Origin: an uncultured Clostridium sp.
GTDB taxonomy: Bacteria > Bacillota > Clostridia > Lachnospirales > Lachnospiraceae
Direction: 5' to 3'
Assembly: GCA_900543885.1 (NCBI GenBank)
Contig: UQTA01000076.1
Coordinates: 1-15,813, forward strand
Length of the DNA stretch: 15,813 nt
A program made the position numbers and the translations under genes. Positions 1-5,124 of this stretch are shown here, piece after piece (the first letter of the stretch is position 1; every line of letters starts with the position of its first letter). The notes beneath the pieces were generated by a model. It was given only the letters and a program-made list of their open reading frames with translations. It was not told the origin of the DNA and did no database searches.

Positions 1-126
1 CAATGTATGACTACTATACCGAGAGGTTTGTTAAATGTTAAGTTGATTGAACCGCCGTGTACCGAACGGTACGCACGGTGGTGTGAGAGGTCGGCTAATC
101 AACTAATGATTAGCCTCCTACTCGAT
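1..126 (+). mobile_element. Group II intron, 3' end (domains V and VI)
   Basis: Only the last part of the intron is present; the body and any reverse transcriptase gene lie to the left. Positions 51-82 fold as domain V: a 9-bp stem (51-59 with 74-82, one G-T pair), a two-base CG bulge at 72-73, a 4-bp upper stem (60-63 with 68-71) and a GAAC tetraloop. Domain VI follows with a perfect 9-bp stem GGCTAATCA / TGATTAGCC. The adenine at 120 is seven bases from the proposed end, where the branch-point A is expected, and the intron ends in AT at 126, fitting the usual AY. A CGC at 53-55 could be the catalytic triad, as in class IIC introns, but the class is not certain. The boundary is inferred from structure. 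Confidence 0.82.
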
Positions 127-127
127 T

Positions 128-859
128 TTAAATCCATCCTCCGTCCAGCCCAATAATCTGTCCTGTAAGATAGGATTCTTTATAACCAAGATGATAAGCC
201 AGATCAGCTACTTCTTCTGCTTTTCCAAGGCGTCCTGCCGGTATCTCATCTACCAGTGCGATCAGTTCGTCTTCTTCCATCCACTGGTTCATTTCTGTGT
301 CAATGGCACCGCAGGCAATAGCATTGACCTGAATGTTGCTTGGCCCCAGTTCTTTGGCAAGAGCACGGGTCAGAGCGTTGATGCCGCCTTTGGTTGCAGA
401 GTAAGCTGTTTCACAGGAAGCTCCTGCAACACCCCATACAGAGGAAATATTGATGATCTTTCCCTGTTTTTGGTGTACCATATAAGGGATCGCCAATTTG
501 CAGCAGTTAAAAACAGAAGTTAAATTCATATGGAGAATTTTCTCCCAGTCTTCACTGCTCATATCCTGAAGCAGTCCGATGTAGGAAACACCGGCATTAT
601 TTACCAGTACATCTATACCTCCAAACTGTTTCTTTATCTTTGCGAACAATTCTTTGCAGCAATCCATATCTCCCATATCTCCCATATAGGCAAGACAAGG
701 TACCTGATAATTCTCAATTTCTTTTTTTGTCTGCATCAGGCGGTCTTCATTGCGGATGCAGCTGATGGCTACATTATAGCCTTTCCGGGCAAATTTAATG
801 GCAATGGCTTTTCCGATACCACGGGAAGCGCCGGTCACAAGTACAGTTTTTCTTGACAT
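128..859 (-). CDS. ymfI: SDR-family reductase, YmfI-like (EF-P 5-aminopentanone reductase candidate)
   Basis: 243-residue classical short-chain dehydrogenase/reductase, predicted cytosolic and NADPH-dependent. Seen: TGASRGIG cofactor-binding motif at 9-16, NNAG at 87-90, catalytic Asn112, Ser139/140, Tyr153 and Lys157 (YSATK), and a C-terminal TGQ...DGGW. The usual PG after the active site reads CG (IACGAIDT). FabG-like at first sight, but the stretch WGVAGASCE (142-150) and the EIPAGRL / SYLTGQI end resemble Bacillus YmfI, which reduces the 5-aminopentanone group on elongation factor P; that specific role is inferred. FabG or another ketoreductase is the alternative. AAAGGAA lies about 10 bases before the ATG. 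The stop codon lies one base from the end of a group II intron, so any downstream partner or terminator is cut off from view. Confidence 0.8.
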   Translation of the reverse strand: MSRKTVLVTGASRGIGKAIAIKFARKGYNVAISCIRNEDRLMQTKKEIENYQVPCLAYMGDMGDMDCCKELFAKIKKQFGGIDVLVNNAGVSYIGLLQDMSSEDWEKILHMNLTSVFNCCKLAIPYMVHQKQGKIINISSVWGVAGASCETAYSATKGGINALTRALAKELGPSNIQVNAIACGAIDTEMNQWMEEDELIALVDEIPAGRLGKAEEVADLAYHLGYKESYLTGQIIGLDGGWI

Positions 860-942
860 AAGCTCACGTTCCTTTCTGCATGTGTACAGTACTGTTTCTG
901 TTCGCGTGTTCCACGATCAGTGACGCAGTATTTGCTCTTTCT

Positions 943-971
943 ATTTTAGCACAGAATAGAGAGTTTGGCAT
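943..971 (-). promoter_or_regulatory. Likely promoter of the YmfI-like gene
   Basis: On the minus strand, ATGCCA (966-971) and TAAAAT (943-948) are 17 bases apart, and a TG one base before the -10 makes it an extended -10 box. The untranslated leader would be about 75 bases and contains a 10-bp perfect palindrome, ACAGTACTGT, at 886-895. Confidence 0.5.
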
Positions 972-1032
972 ATATCTGGTTGATCGGTAAAGATAATTGT
1001 AAGAATTTGAAGTGCAACAATAGTAAAATCTA

Positions 1033-1041
1033 TGTTATAAT
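1033..1041 (+). promoter_or_regulatory. Extended -10 promoter for trxB
   Basis: TGTTATAAT is a perfect extended -10 box. No good -35 hexamer sits 17 bases upstream, which is acceptable for extended -10 promoters. A start site near 1048 would give a leader of about 190 bases before trxB. The intergenic stretch 860-1238 holds this promoter, the divergent promoter at 943-971 and the leader described next. Confidence 0.6.
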
Positions 1042-1047
1042 AATTAC

Positions 1048-1238
1048 GAATTGGTTACAATATGTTAAGATATCAGGGTCAAAAGGTCTAAAATCCGACG
1101 AGGGCTTGCTTGCAGGAGGATTTTTGAACTTGGGACCTGCCAAAAACATGAGTAAGGAGCCATTTTTTGAAGAAAAATGAGCGGATTACGCAACATCATG
1201 TTAAGAGATAATGAAAAAATAGACAGGAAACAATAAAA
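1048..1238 (+). promoter_or_regulatory. Structured trxB leader with possible short upstream ORFs
   Basis: The leader contains a nested inverted repeat: AGGTC (1084-1088) with GACCT (1134-1138), and inside it AAAATCC (1090-1096) with GGATTTT (1118-1124). The inner right arm overlaps a strong ribosome binding site, AGGAGGA (1114-1120). A TTG at 1124 or 1130 could open a peptide of 16-18 residues ending at 1180. Its stop overlaps (ATGA) an ATG at 1177 opening a 19-residue frame that stops at 1236, two bases before the trxB ATG. I recognise no riboswitch class. The structure and the ORFs are visible; regulation or translation coupling is inference. Confidence 0.35.
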
Positions 1239-2174
1239 ATGACATCACATATCTATGATCTGATCATAATCGGTTCAGGACCGGCCGGGCTTGCAGCAGC
1301 TGTATATGCCCAGAGAGCCTGTCTGGACACTCTGGTAATCGAACAATCTACGGTAAGCGGCGGACAGATATTAAATACCTATGAAGTGGATAACTATCCC
1401 GGATATCCCGGTATCAGTGGTTATGAGCTGGGAATGAAGCTGCGGGAACATGCGGATAAGCTGGGGGCACATTTTAAAGAAGACACGGTTTTAAAAATAG
1501 AAGATCAAGGTCCAAAAGAAGCGAAAAGGGTCATTGGAATGAATGAGACCTATGAAGCTAGGACGCTGATCCTCGCAACAGGGGCAGCTCATAAAAAACT
1601 GGGGATCCCAGGGGAAACAGAACTGGCAGGAGCTGGTGTTTCTTACTGCGCTACCTGTGATGGTGCATTTTTCAGAAACAGGACCGTTGCTGTGATCGGT
1701 GGCGGTGATGTGGCAGTAGAAGATGCTGTTTTCCTGTCCCGTATGTGCAGTAAGGTATACCTGATACACAGGCGGGGAGAACTCCGGGCAGCCAAAAGCC
1801 TTCAGAACCAGCTGTTTTCAAAGGAAAATGTAGAGATCCTCTGGAATATGCAGGCTCAGGCCATAGAAGGAGACGGTACAGTAGAACGTCTGATCCTTTC
1901 AGAGAATGATACAGGGGAAAAGAAAGAACTTTCCGTTCAAGGTGTGTTTATTGCTGTAGGAATACAGCCGGAAACAAAGGCTTTTGAAGGGATTGTGGAT
2001 ATGGAACAGGGCTATATCAAAGCAGAGGAAGAAGGGATTACTTCTGCGCCTGGCATTTTCGCAGCAGGAGATGCAAGAACCAAGAAACTACGGCAGATCG
2101 TTACAGCAGCGGCGGATGGAGCTAATGCAGTGACCAGTGCAGAGCAGTATCTGTCAGACTTAAAGAGAGGATAA
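1239..2174 (+). CDS. trxB: Thioredoxin-disulfide reductase
   Basis: 311 residues, the usual length for the low-molecular-weight bacterial enzyme. It transfers electrons from NADPH through FAD to thioredoxin in the cytosol. Seen: FAD-binding GSGPAG at 12-17, the redox-active CATC at 137-140 (Cys137, Cys140), the NADPH-binding GGGDVA at 154-159, HRRGELRA from 177, which marks NADPH preference, and FAAGD at 274-278 for FAD. The CATC pair inside the NADPH domain separates it from ferredoxin-NADP reductases of the same fold. AGGAAA lies about ten bases before the ATG. The stop is 8 bases before the next gene, whose ribosome binding site overlaps the end of trxB, so the two are probably cotranscribed. 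Confidence 0.93.
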   Translation: MTSHIYDLIIIGSGPAGLAAAVYAQRACLDTLVIEQSTVSGGQILNTYEVDNYPGYPGISGYELGMKLREHADKLGAHFKEDTVLKIEDQGPKEAKRVIGMNETYEARTLILATGAAHKKLGIPGETELAGAGVSYCATCDGAFFRNRTVAVIGGGDVAVEDAVFLSRMCSKVYLIHRRGELRAAKSLQNQLFSKENVEILWNMQAQAIEGDGTVERLILSENDTGEKKELSVQGVFIAVGIQPETKAFEGIVDMEQGYIKAEEEGITSAPGIFAAGDARTKKLRQIVTAAADGANAVTSAEQYLSDLKRG

Positions 2175-2182
2175 GAATACCG

Positions 2183-3820
2183 ATGAACACATGGAAAAAA
2201 TTACTGATCATCAGCGGAATGTGCAGCCTTGCAGGTGTGACACCGGCTTTTGCATCCACAAATCTGGAAACCGGTTCCTCTCTTGCAGGAATTTCCGTAG
2301 CACTTAACAATTATTATGCAGGAAATGCACAGCCTGAAAAGAAACTGGCATCTTCCTACGATCAGTTAGAAGTAACAGCAAAGAATAACAGCAGCGTGAC
2401 AAAGGCGGCAGCAGAGACAAAAGCCGCTGCATCAGCAGCCTCAAAGACAAAGGCAGAAACGAAAGCCCAGACATCGTCCGGAGCCAAAGCAGAAACGAAA
2501 GCAGCAGCCCCAAAGAAAACAAAAGCAGCTGCTTCACAAACAAAGGCGGCATCCTCCTCCTATGATAATATTGCCGTATCCAAAGTAAGCGGATCTGTTA
2601 ATATACGTACAGAGGCTAATACCACCAGTTCTGTTACAGGAAAGATATACAATGATTGTGCAGCTACCATTTTGGACACAGTAGAAGGGGAAGGTGGAAA
2701 ATGGTATAAGATTCAGTCGGGTTCTGTAACCGGCTATATTAAATCCGAATATTTTGTAACTGGACAGAAAGCAGAGACAAAGGCAAAAGAAGTAGGAAAG
2801 ACTTACGGAACAGTTGTAGATACTACCAGTCTCCGTTTAAGAGAAAGCCCGGATCTGACCAGCAAAACTCTGACTCTTTTATCAGAAGGAGCCCAGTATT
2901 CCGTTGTGGGTCAGGAAGGCGATTTCTTAAAGGTATCTGTAGATACAGACCTGGAAGGTTATGTATTTAAAGATTACATGAAGACAAGTGTCGAATTTAA
3001 TAAGGCTGTTTCTGTAGAGGAAGAAAAAGCTAAAGAGGAAGAAGAAGCTAAGCGTAAAGAAGAAGCTGATAAAGCGATGAAGGAACTGGAAGCTGCCAAG
3101 AAAGCAGAAAGTAAAGCTGCAGAGACGAAGGCAGAAAGTAAAGCCGTGACAAAAGCGGAAACCAAGGCAGAAACCACTGCGGCAAAGAAAGAAACCACTG
3201 CGGCTCCAAAAGCAGAAACCCAGAAAGAAACGGTGAAAGAGACAGAAGCAGCGGTGAAAGTGATCGCGGCCAATCCTGAGAAAGCAGAGGATGTGACGGT
3301 AGCAGCACCAACTGCAAAAGCGGAAACGAAAGCTGAGACAAAAGCTGAAACTAAGGCAGAAACAGTAGTAGAAGCGAAGAATGAGACAAAATCAGAAGGA
3401 CCAGGTACCAAGCAGGAAACAAGCTCTTCCAAGAGTACGGAAAGCTCTTCTGTGGCAGCTGCTTCAAGAACGGCGCTGATCGCATATGCGCAGCAATTCT
3501 TAGGTAATCCGTATGTATATGGAGGCACCAGTCTTACAAAGGGAGCGGACTGCTCCGGTTTTGTTATGAGTGTATTCTCTCATTTCGGTATCAGCACAGG
3601 CAGAAGCTCCAGAGATCAGGCTGCCAGAGGAAAAGAAATTTCTGTCAGCGATGTAAAACCAGGAGATCTGCTGTTCTATGCCAGCGGCAGCTATATTAAC
3701 CATGTAGGTATTTATGTGGGAAATGGAAAAATCATTCATTCCAGTACACCTGCAACAGGTATCTGCTATGCACCATCTAATTACAGAACGCCGTGCAAGG
3801 CAGTTACGTTTTTTGATTAA
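2183..3820 (+). CDS. Exported SH3-domain NlpC/P60 cell-wall hydrolase with ETKA repeats
   Basis: 545 residues. Residues 1-24 are a signal peptide (KK, hydrophobic core, cleavage likely after AFA), so the protein acts outside the membrane on peptidoglycan. Two bacterial SH3 domains follow at about 128-193 and 207-267, then a charged, probably helical stretch (about 273-310), then a low-complexity linker. The tetrapeptide ETKA occurs nine times (at 78, 92, 104, 198, 314, 326, 381, 385 and 389). The C-terminal NlpC/P60 domain (about 430-545) has catalytic Cys457 (ADCSGF), His507 (NHVGIYVG) and His519. The family cleaves gamma-D-Glu to diamino-acid bonds in stem peptides. The linker probably spans the wall. 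It follows trxB by 8 bases with GAGAGG before its ATG and ends at a bidirectional terminator. The exact peptide bond cut cannot be told from sequence. Confidence 0.88.
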   Translation: MNTWKKLLIISGMCSLAGVTPAFASTNLETGSSLAGISVALNNYYAGNAQPEKKLASSYDQLEVTAKNNSSVTKAAAETKAAASAASKTKAETKAQTSSGAKAETKAAAPKKTKAAASQTKAASSSYDNIAVSKVSGSVNIRTEANTTSSVTGKIYNDCAATILDTVEGEGGKWYKIQSGSVTGYIKSEYFVTGQKAETKAKEVGKTYGTVVDTTSLRLRESPDLTSKTLTLLSEGAQYSVVGQEGDFLKVSVDTDLEGYVFKDYMKTSVEFNKAVSVEEEKAKEEEEAKRKEEADKAMKELEAAKKAESKAAETKAESKAVTKAETKAETTAAKKETTAAPKAETQKETVKETEAAVKVIAANPEKAEDVTVAAPTAKAETKAETKAETKAETVVEAKNETKSEGPGTKQETSSSKSTESSSVAAASRTALIAYAQQFLGNPYVYGGTSLTKGADCSGFVMSVFSHFGISTGRSSRDQAARGKEISVSDVKPGDLLFYASGSYINHVGIYVGNGKIIHSSTPATGICYAPSNYRTPCKAVTFFD

Positions 3821-3865
3821 TACATAGTCTGGTTTATACATAAAAGCTTATAAAGATACAAAAAT

Positions 3866-3894
3866 AGGGAGCCGGTACGGCTCCCTTATTTGTT
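3866..3894. terminator. Bidirectional intrinsic terminator between the NlpC/P60 gene and hpf
   Basis: An 8-bp GC-rich stem, AGGGAGCC (3866-3873) with GGCTCCCT (3879-3886), has a GGTAC loop. T-rich sequence follows on the plus strand (TTATTTGTTTT) and, past the other arm, on the minus strand (TATTTTTG), as expected between convergent genes. Confidence 0.85.
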
Positions 3895-3913
3895 TTATGA
3901 AGTTTTAAAAATT

Positions 3914-4447
3914 TTAAAATTCCGGTTCGATCAGGCCATAAGTACCATTTTTACGCTTGTACACTACATTTACCTGCTCAGTCTCGGAGTTCAGGAATAC
4001 AAAGAAGTTGTGTCCTAACATCTCCATCTGAAGGCATGCCTCTTCAGGATTTACTGGTTTCATAGCGAATTTCTTGGTCTTAACGATCTGGATATCATCT
4101 TCGTAAGAAGTATCTTCTTCATCTTCGATGAATGCCTGAGAAAATGCAACTGCGGCCTGTTTCTTGTCGATAAGTTTCTTTTTATATCTGCGGATCTGGC
4201 GTTCAATAATCTCTTCTACCAGATCAATGGATACATACATATCGGTGCTGCTTTCTTCAGCACGGATGGTGTTGCCTTTAACTGGAATGGTCACCTCGAT
4301 TTTCTGTTGGTCTTTCTGGGCGCTGAGCGCTACGATCACTTCGGTGTCAGGAGTGAAAAAATGTTCCAGCTTTCCGATCTTCTTTTCAACGGCTGCTTTC
4401 AAACCTGGAGTTACCTCAATATTTCGTCCTGTTATGGTATAACGCAT
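3914..4447 (-). CDS. hpf: Ribosome hibernation promoting factor, long form
   Basis: 177 residues from the chosen start. The N-terminal S30AE domain (about 1-100, opening RYTITGRNIEVT) binds the 30S decoding region. The C-terminal domain (about 118-177, ending with GTYGLIEPEF) is the dimerisation domain of the long form, which joins two ribosomes into inactive 100S particles in stationary phase or stress. Two in-frame ATGs exist: the one at 4453 is only 3 bases from GGAG, while the one at 4447 is 9 bases away and directly precedes the conserved RYTITG, so 4447 is preferred. The gene has its own promoter at 4479-4507 and is convergent with the NlpC/P60 gene. No large raiA-type RNA sits between promoter and ATG. 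Confidence 0.93.
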   Translation of the reverse strand: MRYTITGRNIEVTPGLKAAVEKKIGKLEHFFTPDTEVIVALSAQKDQQKIEVTIPVKGNTIRAEESSTDMYVSIDLVEEIIERQIRRYKKKLIDKKQAAVAFSQAFIEDEEDTSYEDDIQIVKTKKFAMKPVNPEEACLQMEMLGHNFFVFLNSETEQVNVVYKRKNGTYGLIEPEF

Positions 4448-4478
4448 AATCATCAACTCCTTTTTCTGAGATATGGAC

Positions 4479-4507
4479 ATTATAACATATTTATTATAAA
4501 ATTACAA
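4479..4507 (-). promoter_or_regulatory. hpf promoter
   Basis: On the minus strand TTGTAA (4502-4507) and TATAAT (4479-4484) are separated by exactly 17 bases, with TG one base before the -10. The leader would be about 25 bases, with AAAAAGGAG before the start codon. Confidence 0.7.
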
Positions 4508-4723
4508 CCAAAAAACGGAAATTGACTAATAATTTCTCTTAATTTTTTATAAAAAAAGTATTTGAAAGGTGCAAAAAAGTATTGAATTACTAATAGAAGA
4601 TATTGGAAAATGTCAATAGGAATCATGAATATTTTGACCGAAAACCACAGATTTATGAGATATACACAAAAAAAGAAAGGAGGTTAAAAAAGCGGGCTGC
4701 GAAAAAAAGAACAACAAAAAATA

Positions 4724-4838
4724 TGTGGATAATGTGGATAAGTCGGTGCATAACTAAAAAATGCAGAAAAAGCGACAAAATTCGATGTGGATAACTTTGG
4801 GGGAAAACTTTGTGGATAAGTGTGGATAGTGTGGATGT
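4724..4838 (+). promoter_or_regulatory. DnaA-box cluster upstream of secA
   Basis: Four perfect copies of the DnaA box, TGTGGATAA (reverse complement TTATCCACA), start at 4724, 4733, 4786 and 4811. Two near copies follow at 4821 (TGTGGATAG) and 4830 (TGTGGATGT). All point the same way. The first two abut with a 9-base period, and the last three are spaced 10 and 9 bases. AT-rich sequence lies on the hpf side (about 4490-4600). This density is far above chance. dnaA, dnaN and rpmH, the usual neighbours of oriC, are not here, so a DnaA-titrating or DnaA-regulated site is more likely than the origin. The boxes are seen; the function is inferred. Confidence 0.72.
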
Positions 4839-4866
4839 GCACAAAATCGAACATACTTTTTGTGCA
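4838..4866. repeat. 9-bp inverted repeat next to the DnaA boxes
   Basis: TGCACAAAA (4838-4846) and its perfect complement TTTTGTGCA (4858-4866) are separated by 11 bases. The left arm begins on the last base of the degenerate box at 4830. It could be a protein-binding site or a weak hairpin; nothing identifies the binder. Confidence 0.45.
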
Positions 4867-4880
4867 AAATGTCTGGTTTA

Positions 4881-4957
4881 CCATAATTTCACTAAATGCG
4901 GATGGCAGTTGCTGCAGTCGGGATCTTCGCAAGGCCGAAGGGGTGCAGAAATTATGG
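4881..4957 (+). other. Candidate structured element, unknown
   Basis: A perfect 10-bp inverted repeat, CCATAATTTC (4881-4890) and GAAATTATGG (4948-4957), encloses two further nested pairs: CTGCA with TGCAG at the right arm, and CTTCG with CGAAG at the centre. The 5' side carries a bulge of roughly 20 bases. No T-tract follows, so it is not an intrinsic terminator. It lies upstream of the secA promoter at 4997-5025. It could be a small RNA, part of a longer leader, or a miniature repeat element. Confidence 0.35.
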
Positions 4958-4996
4958 ATAGTTATTAATTGGAAATGTAAACTTTTTATGAAGTCG

Positions 4997-5025
4997 TTGA
5001 ATTAATTTACGTCAAGTGATACAAT
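4997..5025 (+). promoter_or_regulatory. secA promoter
   Basis: TTGAAT (4997-5002) and TACAAT (5020-5025) are 17 bases apart, with TG one base upstream of the -10. A start near 5032 gives a leader of about 93 bases. The -10 lies inside the palindrome at 5017-5041. Confidence 0.68.
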
Positions 5026-5041
5026 GTATTAGATTGTATCA
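5017..5041. promoter_or_regulatory. Operator-like palindrome over the secA -10 box
   Basis: TGATACAAT (5017-5025) and ATTGTATCA (5033-5041) are perfect 9-bp arms around a 7-base centre. The left arm covers the -10 hexamer and the extended TG, and the right arm begins at about the transcription start. A dimeric repressor bound here would block the promoter. The repressor is not identified. Confidence 0.5.
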
Positions 5042-5124
5042 TAAGCGTATTGTCTGCATTTGCAAACAGACGCAGGTTGAAAAGAATTTATATTTATATA
5101 AGGAAGAAGTTAGGAGAGCATACC

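Noticed and set aside
965..1180. 71-codon open frame before trxB
   Set aside because: It runs through the trxB promoter and leader structure and lacks a ribosome binding site at its ATG. Only its last 16-18 codons have a plausible start.
2974..3528. 184-codon minus-strand frame opposite the NlpC/P60 gene
   Set aside because: Its alanine/valine/serine repeats are the complement of the ETKA repeats. It is a composition artefact.
4603..4794. Lysine/arginine-rich open frame of 63 codons
   Set aside because: It starts with TTG without a proper ribosome binding site, has biased composition from AT-rich and DnaA-box sequence, and no recognisable domain.
4448..4880. raiA-type large structured RNA upstream of hpf
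   Set aside because: The hpf promoter ends about 30 bases from the start codon, leaving no room for a large leader, and no matching structure was seen.
4490..4957. Chromosomal replication origin (oriC)
   Set aside because: DnaA boxes and AT-rich DNA are present, but dnaA, dnaN, rpmH or other usual origin neighbours are absent. A titration or regulatory cluster is the simpler reading. Genome-wide skew would decide.
5050..5124. N-terminal extension of SecA by 25 codons
   Set aside because: The conserved SecA N terminus and a good ribosome binding site both point to 5125. The extension reads basic, non-conserved sequence.
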